Notes under the pieces: model-generated
Databases searched by the model: none
The model's input: the letters and a program-made list of their open reading frames with translations, nothing else
What the model was told of the DNA's origin: nothing
NCBI GenBank assembly: GCA_963930645.1
Contig: OZ005649.1
Span: 45,390,275 to 45,454,274, forward strand
From: Salticus scenicus
Lineage: Eukaryota; Arthropoda; Arachnida; Araneae; Salticidae
Direction: 5' to 3'
Length of the DNA: 64,000 nucleotides
Shown here: positions 55,744 through 64,000 of the stretch, piece after piece
Layout: each line of letters begins with the position of its first letter
How positions within the stretch are numbered: position 1 is the first letter of the stretch
Translations under genes and position numbers: made by a program

Positions 55744-58700
55744 AGCTGTGTACATCGTCCTCGGTATACAGCTTGCTTTTCTGGGGGGTTGCTTCCTGGT
55801 GGGCACAGCAGAGCGTTTGGGCAACTGTTCTCGTTGTTGACCACCTTTCCTACTAGTTGAGGTTGTAGTATTCGTCGGTCGACCTCTCCTTTGGATCGGA
55901 CGAACAGGAGTAGTGTCCTGACCTGTATATGGTTGCAGAGCGGATACATGGTAATTCCCTATGGGAGTAAAAGGATTATCTATAGTACTTAATGTATACG
56001 AAACTGGTGATCTCTGTGATAAAATTGTATAAGGGCCATCGCGCCTCGGCATGAATTTGGAAGTTCGGTTTTTACTAGAGTCACTAATGGGGTGGGTATT
56101 AACCCATACCTTGTCACCTTGCTTGAAAGAAGGAGCCTTTTTAAATTTTCTGTCTGCATAGCGTTTATGCTGGTCTTGTCTTTCCTCAATTCGATCTCGT
56201 ACTTGTTTAGTGAAATTGGCAAATTTCTTCAAGTACGGTGTTATTTCGGGAACGAAATTATCATTGTGAACAACACTTCGGAAATCATGCGCAATATCAT
56301 CGGTAGTGCGTAGTTCTCGCCCAAACATGAGATATGCAGCTGTCTGGCCGGTTGAATCACATTTTGCTGTGTTAAGGGCAAATCTAATTATTGGTAGCTT
56401 CTCACTCCAGGTAGTATGATCATTCCCAACCAACATGGCCAGACGGGGTTTTAGATCTCTGTTCTTCCTTTCCACAGGGTTTGCCTGTGGATGATAAACC
56501 GGAGTTAGGGTTTGTGCGATTCCCAGGATGTAACAAACTTGTTGCATTACAGCACTTACGAACTGCGGCCCGTTGTCGCTTATTACCCTTCTAGGCAAAC
56601 CATACCTAAGGAACACTTCCTCTATTAGAGTGATCGCACACTCTTTAGCAGTTGCGGAAGTTAATGCAAATAGTTCCACCCATTTGGTGGCACAATCTTC
56701 TATGATGAAGATCCATTTCTTTTCATTGCTTTTAGGTAAAGGGCCGAATAAATCAATTGAAAGTGATTCAAATCGTTGATTATAGATCGGTGTTTGTAAT
56801 AAGCCAGATGGTTTCTGGTTACTAGGTTTATAACGACAACAATCGGGACAATTCTTGATATATTCTGTAATATATCTTCGCATACCAGTCCAGTAGTACC
56901 GCTTTGCGATTCTATCGAATGTTCCTTCAATTCCGTAATGTCCAGCTGAGGGTGCATCATGATGCTCTTTTAACACTCTTTCTCGCTCTCGAACCGGGAC
57001 TACTAATTGCGCTTCTTCTGATTCTGTTTCGGGAGAATATCTATATAAAACGCCTTGATTCATCAAGTAACCACGACTACTCCAGTTAGCGAAATCTTCA
57101 TTCTTATCTATACTTTCCAAAGACTCGATAATTTTCTTTATATCTTCATCTTTTAATTGTTCTTCTCGTATTTCTCTTGGACTTCGCGGAGGGATATCTA
57201 TTGAAATTGAACAAATTTCACATTTACCTTCTTCGTGTGGACAGAAAGGTCTGGACAACATATCAGCAACTACATTAGCCTTACCAGGCACGTATTCTAT
57301 CTTCAGGTTGAAGGATTGTACCTGTAGTGCCCATCGCGCGAGGCGACCTGTTGGGGACTTTAAGTTCATTAACCATCTAAGAGGTTGATGGTCGGTTGCT
57401 ACAGTGACTTCTTGACCGTCAATATATGCACGAAACTTGTCCAAAGCCCATACGATGGCTAAGGCCTCTCTTTCAGTCGTGGAGTAGTTTCTTTCGGCCT
57501 TTGTGAGTAACCTACTTGCATACTCAATTGGATGTTCTTCTGCTCCAGTGCCTTGTAACAAAACTGCACCAAGGGCATAGTTACTAGCGTCTGTTCTTAA
57601 TATATATGGTTTAGTTGGATCATTTTGACTGAGAATGGGTGGACTCATTAGAAGATGTTTTAGGGTTTTGAAAGATGTTTCTTGTTCTTCTCCCCAAACC
57701 CAAACAGCGTTTTTCTTCGTCAAATTAGTCAAAGGTCTAGCAACTTCAGAGAATTTTGGGATAAACCTTCTATACCATGAGCAAGTTTGCAGGAAGGACT
57801 GCAGTTGCTTTACATTCTTTGGAGCCGGTATTTCTTGAATTGCAGCAATTTTATCAGGATCAGCTTCAAGTCCTTTACTAGTAATGTAATGTCCCAGATA
57901 CTTTACACGGTTACAAGCGAAATTGCATTTTTCACGGTTAGCGTGCAATTTAAATTCTCGTAATTTCTTAAAAACTGCACTCAAATTATCTAAATGTTCA
58001 TTGAAAGTTTCGGACAAGATGATAATATCATCTAAATAAGAAAGGACTAATATGTTCTTTAAAGAATTCCTAAAATTATCAATCATACGTTGAAATGTTG
58101 ATGGGGCATTCTTGAGCCCGAAAGGCATTTTCCGGTATCGGAAAGTTTCAAAGGGACAAATAAACGCAGTTTTGTCACGGTCCGCAGGATTTACTTCAAT
58201 TTGGTGGTACCCATTCCTTAAGTCAATGGTTGACATAAAAGGGGTATGTTTAGCTTCGTGAAGAAGATCATCAATTCTGGGTAATGGGTATTTATCAGTC
58301 TTTGTAATAGAATTTAGTTTTCTATAATCTACGCAGAGTCGTACTTGACCATTAGGCTTAGGTACTAATACCACCGGTGAAGCATAAGGAGATTCACATT
58401 CTTCTATTGTTCCGCTAGCTAACAACTCGTCTAGCTCTTTCTTCAACATCTCTTTCTTTGCTGGGGACATGCGGTACGGCGGTACTGCGACAGGAGGACT
58501 ACTTCCAGTGTCAATATAGTGTTGAATTTTGTTAGTCGGTTCTTCCCCTGGTTCAAAGATATCTTCATATTCATTCAATAAATTATTCAGTTCTGACCTT
58601 TGTTCATCAGAAAAATGGGCTCCTTCATTTTCTTTTAAGATAAGCTCGTTAACTTCAGCAGAATATACTGGATTTTCAGACGGCCTGAAATCATCTTCAC

Positions 58701-60168
58701 TGAAATCAAATTTCTGCTTTGGATTATCATGGTAATACCATATATTATTTCGAATATCCAAAAAGATTCCAGCAGTACGCAAAAAATCATTTCCCAACAA
58801 TGTTCTGTTATTCTTTGCAGTAGGTAACGCAAACAAAGTTATTCGGAAAGATCGTCCTTCAATTTGTACATCTACTTCGGCTGAATAGATTTCAGTTTCT
58901 TTTTGGAGACCATCAGCTAACGTTACATTCATACAAGTTTTCTCAAATTCTACACCTCGTTTTGTTAAGAGGTGATATAATGTTTCACCAGCTATAGTGT
59001 GACTGGCTCCAGTGTCAGCACACACTATTCCATTTATTCCATTAATTTTTACTCTTATAAGTGTCGACTGAGGTTCTTCGATAGATAATGACTGAAGGTG
59101 AATAGTTTTGAACTCAGCTGAACTTTTCCTAGAAGAGGGGGAACAGGCGGAGCATTTAGCCTTAATAACACCTGGTTTGCCACAACCATAGCAACTAACA
59201 CGTGGTCGATCTTCATTTTTCGTATAATCTCTCGATGACGCAGTTTTAGGATTTTGGGGGTGATTTCTTGAATTTTGGGAAGTATTTCGATGTGGGAATT
59301 TAGGGGATTCCTTTCTAACATTTTTATTTCTTACTAGTCTAAGTTCTTCATATGAATCTAGTTTATCGGCAAGTTCAAGAGGATTGTTCCACTCGCTCCA
59401 GTGGTCCAAAAAATGCTCTTTGTATTCGGGAGGAGCTTTCCTTTTTATTTGATCTGCCAGTATTAAATCTTTTAACTCTCCCAACGATGAAACTTTAGAT
59501 TCTTTAAGCCACCCATCAAAATAGTTTTGCAAATCAAAATAAAAATCTCGCCATGTACTTTCTGGACATTTACGGTGTTGGGCAAAAAGTTGTCGAAACT
59601 TCTCAGCACTTAATTTAAAACGTTTTAAGAGAATTTCCTTAACATTATCATAATTCTGAGCATCATCAACTGATTCTTTTGCAATTAGTTTGGCGACATC
59701 AGTTGGCAAAAGACCTACAAGATATACGACCCACTTTGGTTTTGGTACCTTCAAAAATGTTAATTGTTTTTCAAATAAATCTAAATATAAGGTTATATCA
59801 GCGGTTTTCGGATCGAAATTTGGGATTAATTTGCTTATTTCTAATTTTGGCATGCTTGTGTCTACGGAAGAAAGGGCCATGGTAGGTAATACTGCATCAG
59901 GAGCATTACTAGCTTGTGCCTGTAATTTGGTTTTCTCTAGTTCAAATAACCTTTCATATTCTTTTTCTTTCAGCGAAAAATCTTCTTTTTCTTTCCTATC
60001 CCGTATGATGCGATTCAAACATTCTTTTGTGAATTCTGCATCATAATCTGGACTTTCGACTATAGCATTTCTAATGTCTAAAAGTTTTAAATTTTCATCT
60101 ATTTTTATATCTAATTCGCCCGCTAATTCAATTAGATCTGTTTTTTTTCCTCTAGCCATATAAGACAT
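55741..60168 (-). CDS. gag-pol: Gag-Pol polyprotein of gypsy element 2, intact
   Basis: 1475 residues from an ATG, no stop or shift. In order: a SAP-like helix pair (about 8-35); a gag capsid resembling the vertebrate SCAN domain (about 191-277, FRQLFAQHRK to DSYEELR); a zinc knuckle CYGCGKPGVIKAKC from residue 326 with Val in place of His; aspartic protease with DTGASHT at 385-391; reverse transcriptase with MPFGLKNAPSTFQ and YLDD at 711-714; RNase H from about 855 (first Asp 860); an H-H-C-C integrase finger (HHDAPSAGHYG..CPDC); and integrase core Asp 1139, Asp 1198, Glu 1233 (D-x34-E, in HPQANPVER). A GPY/F-type module (RRDGPYTILS) follows and the tail is basic. It is a single-ORF gypsy; how the Gag:Pol ratio is set is not evident. 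Confidence 0.95.
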   Translation of the reverse strand: MSYMARGKKTDLIELAGELDIKIDENLKLLDIRNAIVESPDYDAEFTKECLNRIIRDRKEKEDFSLKEKEYERLFELEKTKLQAQASNAPDAVLPTMALSSVDTSMPKLEISKLIPNFDPKTADITLYLDLFEKQLTFLKVPKPKWVVYLVGLLPTDVAKLIAKESVDDAQNYDNVKEILLKRFKLSAEKFRQLFAQHRKCPESTWRDFYFDLQNYFDGWLKESKVSSLGELKDLILADQIKRKAPPEYKEHFLDHWSEWNNPLELADKLDSYEELRLVRNKNVRKESPKFPHRNTSQNSRNHPQNPKTASSRDYTKNEDRPRVSCYGCGKPGVIKAKCSACSPSSRKSSAEFKTIHLQSLSIEEPQSTLIRVKINGINGIVCADTGASHTIAGETLYHLLTKRGVEFEKTCMNVTLADGLQKETEIYSAEVDVQIEGRSFRITLFALPTAKNNRTLLGNDFLRTAGIFLDIRNNIWYYHDNPKQKFDFSEDDFRPSENPVYSAEVNELILKENEGAHFSDEQRSELNNLLNEYEDIFEPGEEPTNKIQHYIDTGSSPPVAVPPYRMSPAKKEMLKKELDELLASGTIEECESPYASPVVLVPKPNGQVRLCVDYRKLNSITKTDKYPLPRIDDLLHEAKHTPFMSTIDLRNGYHQIEVNPADRDKTAFICPFETFRYRKMPFGLKNAPSTFQRMIDNFRNSLKNILVLSYLDDIIILSETFNEHLDNLSAVFKKLREFKLHANREKCNFACNRVKYLGHYITSKGLEADPDKIAAIQEIPAPKNVKQLQSFLQTCSWYRRFIPKFSEVARPLTNLTKKNAVWVWGEEQETSFKTLKHLLMSPPILSQNDPTKPYILRTDASNYALGAVLLQGTGAEEHPIEYASRLLTKAERNYSTTEREALAIVWALDKFRAYIDGQEVTVATDHQPLRWLMNLKSPTGRLARWALQVQSFNLKIEYVPGKANVVADMLSRPFCPHEEGKCEICSISIDIPPRSPREIREEQLKDEDIKKIIESLESIDKNEDFANWSSRGYLMNQGVLYRYSPETESEEAQLVVPVRERERVLKEHHDAPSAGHYGIEGTFDRIAKRYYWTGMRRYITEYIKNCPDCCRYKPSNQKPSGLLQTPIYNQRFESLSIDLFGPLPKSNEKKWIFIIEDCATKWVELFALTSATAKECAITLIEEVFLRYGLPRRVISDNGPQFVSAVMQQVCYILGIAQTLTPVYHPQANPVERKNRDLKPRLAMLVGNDHTTWSEKLPIIRFALNTAKCDSTGQTAAYLMFGRELRTTDDIAHDFRSVVHNDNFVPEITPYLKKFANFTKQVRDRIEERQDQHKRYADRKFKKAPSFKQGDKVWVNTHPISDSSKNRTSKFMPRRDGPYTILSQRSPVSYTLSTIDNPFTPIGNYHVSALQPYTGQDTTPVRPIQRRGRPTNTTTSTSRKGGQQREQLPKRSAVPTRKQPPRKASCIPRTMYTA

Positions 60169-61437
60169 GATTAAACTGAATTTTAATAATTTAAAATATA
60201 TCTAAAAAATGTGCAGTACGCGAACGTATATAGCCCAAAATATTTTATATAAATCACAGAGATCACTTATATATATATATATTATTGTTATATGTTAAAC
60301 AACTTAAATTAACCAATTTATTCAATAAATAAATTCAAAACTAAAGTAATAAAGGACATATAAAGGAAATAATAACTCTTTTAACCCCTATTTTCAAATA
60401 ATTATTTGAAAGTAAATAAGAAATACTCTTCTTGAAACATTTCTGAGTAATTGAAAATACTAGATATTTCAAATTGATGTACAGATTCCACCAAAAATTT
60501 TATTTTTAATGCAAATGATAAAAATATAATTATCAATTCAACAAAACAAACAAGATGTCTATTTAATATATCTTTATTATAAACAAATCTGTGTAAAATT
60601 CCTTTTATTCAACAACAACAAAAAATTGTTTATTCATTCTTTCATTATTATTATTATGTATTATGAGTTGCTTATTATTTTATAATTCGTAAATGTGTTC
60701 AAGAGAAAATAATATTTATTCTATGATCATTTATCAGAAATAAATCTATTCAATAAGATTAAAATATTTATACAACAACCTTTATTTAATCTTTTAAAGT
60801 GTCATAATAAATCATAAAGTAAACAAAGCTTTTTTCTTTTCGCTTTTACTGAAAGCGATTACGCAATAATAATGAAAGTTCACTTGTTTATTTTTCTTGC
60901 AAAACGCAATGGCGCCGAAAAACAGAAATGTTGTTCTTAATTTATTCTAAGCAACTCGATGCTATGATTTACTTAATTTATTTTTCTATGTTAGAATTAT
61001 ATTAGAATATATTTTATTTTACATCAATACACCATTATTTCAACTTATTTCTTAAGAAATAGCATTCTACATTCTTGTTTTTAATTATCAAAATCTTAAT
61101 ATATCAACAATTATGAATCAAAAATAACTTACAGATACTAAAGGAAACTGGTATGCAAATATAATAAGATCTGGGCAATCTAAAATTCGTTAAGATCAGG
61201 ATGATCGACTGTTAAACATATCTAGAATTAAGATTCTAAGAAATATCTAATCATTGATTAGGATAATCAATATTTTCAAGTGTTAACTTATTAACACACT
61301 CTGCACAATGCCCATATTCCTTTAGCTCCTGTTCAAACAATCATCAAATAAATATTAAAATTTACTTATCTGTAATTATTTTCCATTCTATAGCCGCCGA
61401 CATCACTTAGTCATTCGGCCCAACGTTGGGATGCCAA
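60169..61437 (-). other. Leader of gypsy element 2
   Basis: A long AT-rich untranslated leader between 5' LTR and ATG. A TATATATATATA tract lies near 60270. No open frame of note. Confidence 0.6.
61420..61437 (-). promoter_or_regulatory. Putative primer-binding site of gypsy element 2
   Basis: Directly after the 5' LTR on the - strand: TTGGCATCCCAACGTTGG, with TGG one base in, as for a tRNA-primed site. The tRNA was not identified. Confidence 0.6.
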
Positions 61438-61849
61438 TTTAAACAACGAATGCAGAATAGAATGTTCTTAAAATTTATAAAGATGACTCGCCTCATTGTC
61501 CCACTTAAAACATAATTTTTAATTTCACGGACACATTACGATGATACACAGCACACAAAAGAAATAACTATTTACAAAAGAAATGAAACTGATAAGTTTT
61601 AACATTTTTGGTTAAACGGCTAGAGAGCCACTGCTACATATTTGCACACCGCAATCCCACACTTCTAACTAAAACAAAAGTTAATCTTAGCTCTCTTTTT
61701 TGAGTGAGTCACGTGACATAGTTCGATGGGAGGGGAGAATTCACAAATAGTATTGCGCAATACTCGGAGCTCTGAAAAGTTGTTTTTTTAACAGTCAATG
61801 TTAAAGAAGAAAAGGATAAATCTGATGGATCAGTTTTTTTTCCTTTACA
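61438..61849 (-). repeat. 5' LTR of gypsy element 2
   Basis: Same 412-bp sequence as 55320-55731, apart from about three substitutions (for example CTGCTACATA against CTGCTGCATA). It drives transcription of the - strand element. Confidence 0.92.
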
Positions 61850-61853
61850 AGAT

Positions 61854-63250
61854 TAGTAAAAAGAGTGACCTTACATACAGTATAGACTTTTCCTAAAAAT
61901 CTTAGGGAGAGTTATCAGAATGTTATTTGCTGTATTTGTGATCATTAACAAAACTTTCAGTATTTACTATATTAAAACTTTTCTAAAAAATACATGTTGT
62001 TACATTGTTAGAACTTTCATAAAGTTACAAGGTATAAAATGTTATATAAACAGATGAATAATTTGCCATAACAACGCACGAAAGATAATTTGGTAACTAG
62101 TTAACTTAAATAATTTATTTAAATAATTATTAAAATAAATTATTTGAATATTTTATTAAGTATTAATTAATATTTTTTATTAATATTAAAAACAAATGAC
62201 TCACTTTTTAAAATAATTTTGATTAGAATAAAAACACATAGAAAAGTTTATATATATATAAATATATATATATGAACATACGACCAAGTACATTTTAATT
62301 CGTCGAATTAAAAAAAAAAACTTGAAAAATGAACAATATACAAGAAAGAGGACGATGGCCACAGAAACGGCTCATAGAAATTACAAATAACTTTATCCAA
62401 TAACAATTTTTTTTTTTTTTTTTTAATTTTGTAAACTTTTAACATTCTTTTAACTTTTCTCCCTACTCTGTTCAGTAAGTAACAGCACTTCTCTGAAATT
62501 TAACAAAATATGTTCCTGAGTAAGCCCTTTGCAGAAGTCGCATTAAATTCCTTAGCATGCGCGAATGCATCTTTCTGCTTCGATGATCTATCTACTCGTA
62601 GCTTGTTTTTTTCCCCCACTTTATGAAGGATTATGCTACAGGGAAGCGTCGATAATCCGAAAGCGTATAATTCGGCAGCACCTGTCATTTAGCACTGATG
62701 ACCCTTTCTTTTTCCTTCATTTTTTTCTCTCTTCCCGCAAATTGTAGTAGTACTCGACGGGTAACACGCAGATGACCATGGAACAGCAACTGGCCAAATT
62801 TTATCGATCGTCAGTAAAATTTACGGATTTCCATTTAATTTTATTTATTTACGGATTAACGGGAATTTTTGTACGGTTTAATCAAGATCACGAAAAAATC
62901 CCGGAAAAAAAGTTTTGTCTTGCAATCGCAAATATAACTTATTTTAAGCGTTATTTTAATTACTGACGTTTTTAACAAGGTTATACATTAGGCTAGTATA
63001 CATTTTAAAAAACTATTTTTTTAAGAAATATTTCTTTGGATATTGTGATTGATTGTCGATTTTGATACATTTTTGGAATATCTGTAATCCAGTAAAATCG
63101 GTAATCCGTCAACGATTGTTTCTTGCCGATGCTGGATTACCGATGCTTGACCATTATTTCGATGCTTGGCGATTATTTCTATCTAAAATGACTGTTCGAT
63201 TTCCACCATACAGTCATATTCGATTCCTAACATAATCGAACTCCGCACTC
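61854..63250. other. Non-coding stretch, possible decayed Tigger/pogo-like traces
   Basis: Repeated AATCCG and TAATCC motifs (62653-62680, 63090-63140) recall the ends and subterminal parts of pogo/Tigger elements (GATAATCCG, CAGTAAAATCGGTAATCCG). No paired termini or transposase were found. Confidence 0.3.
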
Positions 63251-63729
63251 AATGACACTTTCTATATAACTGTTTTCATCTCAACTTTACTTTTTTCTGT
63301 TTAACAGGTACGAGCATCTCAACTCTACTCGAACAGAAACCAAAACAACAGTTTATTTTTTTTTCATCCGCACGGTAGCTTGCATGCTATCTTTCGCATT
63401 ATTCGCAAATATTACTTCATATTATTATTTACGCGTTATCTTCGCATTATATTGTTTATCGTAAATATTCAACCGCAAAGAACAGTTTAAGTTTATTCTT
63501 TTTCATTCGCACGGTAGCTTGCATGCTATCTTTCACATTATTCTTTCGCATTAATTCCGCATTGTTACTTCACATTCTATTGTTTATTATTTATTCGCAA
63601 TGATTTATCGCACCTCATGTTTTCCACGCATATTTACATCTGTGTATTGTATGTAATATAGTTTTGTTTTGTGAATGAAAAAACGAGTGTCTTTATTATT
63701 ATCTTCACATCACATCAAATTACACAACA
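63250..63729 (+). repeat. Probable 5' LTR (right part) of a third LTR element
   Basis: Ends ...AATTACACAACA, then TTTTCTGGAGGCACCGGCG and a gag start, the layout of LTR, short linker and leader. Inside, a segment with GCACGGTAGCTTGCATGCTA occurs twice, 139 bp apart (63370, 63509). The left end was not fixed because the partner LTR lies beyond the window. Confidence 0.5.
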
Positions 63730-63886
63730 TTTTCTGGAGGCACCGGCGAGATGCTCTGTGTGAATTTTGGCTAGCTTACAAATTTGGATATCCAAGCGCA
63801 GCTATTAAGGAATAAAACAGATAAGTACTTATTTTCCTATTTTACAAGTTTGACTTTGGTTTTTCGCATTACTCCATTACGTACTA

Positions 63887-64000
63887 ATGGCAAACAAAAA
63901 GAACAATGACGATGACAGCAATGAAACTGTCGCTTTAGAGGATGCTGAAAAAATAGCAAAACATTATCGAGGCAGAGCGAAATTTGCGCTTACTAGAATT
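63887..64000 (+). CDS. N-terminus of a retrotransposon Gag (partial, runs off the window)
   Basis: An ATG followed by 37 open codons to the window edge: MANKKNNDDDDSNETV, then an acidic/basic helix ending KHYRGRAKFALTRI. The composition and the K/R-x-R-x-x-x-x-LTRI pattern resemble the first helix of BEL/Pao-type Gag proteins, and it lies about 160 bp after an LTR-like end. The family is inferred. The remaining element should lie to the right. Confidence 0.5.
   Translation, partial: MANKKNNDDDSNETVALEDAEKIAKHYRGRAKFALTRI

Larger units (their letters stand above)
55320..61849 (-). mobile_element. Complete Ty3/gypsy LTR retrotransposon 2 (6.5 kb)
   Basis: Two 412-bp LTRs flank a 1.27-kb leader and one uninterrupted gag-pol frame. 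AGAT lies outside both ends (55316-55319, 61850-61853), a 4-bp duplication as in many gypsy elements. A primer site and a polypurine tract are in place. The LTRs differ at about three positions, so insertion was recent. All catalytic motifs are present, which makes this a candidate autonomous, possibly active copy. Confidence 0.94.

Noticed and set aside
1..64000. CRISPR arrays, bacterial operons, ribosomal RNA genes
   Set aside because: No spaced identical short repeats of CRISPR type, no ribosome-binding-site-linked gene runs, and no conserved rRNA segments; all indications are of a eukaryotic nuclear genome.

Overview
The window is eukaryotic, strongly AT-rich intergenic DNA with long A/T homopolymers, many microsatellites and a very dense, nested load of transposable elements. 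I found no host protein-coding gene. Every convincing coding region belongs to a mobile element. The mix of elements (Ty3/gypsy, Penelope-like, RNase-H-bearing LINE, mariner, hAT, piggyBac, Tc1-like, a probable Helitron, and tRNA-derived SINEs) points to an animal, most likely an arthropod. An arachnid such as a spider is my best guess from the style of the elements, but it is an inference.

Layout. 1-9.6 kb: nested miniature inverted-repeat elements, two perfect or near-perfect hAT insertions with target duplications, and a probable non-autonomous Helitron (6741-8469) filled with two tandem arrays. 9.6-12.3 kb: two 5'-truncated Penelope-like reverse transcriptase copies placed head to head as a large palindrome between two (TA)n tracts. 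12.3-19 kb: a tRNA-like SINE, two piggyBac-type MITEs and several hAT-like MITEs. 19.05-19.93 kb: a block with three near-identical tRNA-Thr(UGU)-like genes, the first unit inverted, closed by an A-rich tail and a 12-bp target duplication. 20-25 kb: nested MITEs, a decayed LINE RNase H/zinc-knuckle segment, a mariner transposase fragment, and a large inverted repeat interrupted by a hAT element. 25-34 kb: GC-rich 18-bp arrays, a repeat family (called H here) and AT-rich filler.

33.99-43.16 kb: a 9.2-kb Ty3/gypsy element on the + strand with ~0.92-kb LTRs and a CCACC duplication. Its gag and pol lie in a single frame, cut by an in-frame TGA and an in-frame TAA. 43-53 kb: more family H, interrupted by a 4.3-kb Tc1-like element with long terminal repeats but no transposase, then a probable solo LTR and another H copy. 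53.3-54.9 kb: a second Helitron-like copy carrying a LINE 3' fragment with an apparent 5' inversion. 55.32-61.85 kb: a complete Ty3/gypsy element on the - strand with two 412-bp LTRs that differ at about three positions and one uninterrupted 1475-codon gag-pol frame; it is the best candidate for a recently active element. The last 0.75 kb holds the right part of an LTR-like sequence followed by the first 38 codons of another gag.

The most unusual structures are the tRNA-Thr multimer with its twin-priming-like inversion, the Penelope-like palindrome, and the group of hAT-like MITEs with 5-, 6- or 8-bp duplications. Boundaries were read by eye from terminal repeats and target duplications. Family names are from motif recognition, not searches.
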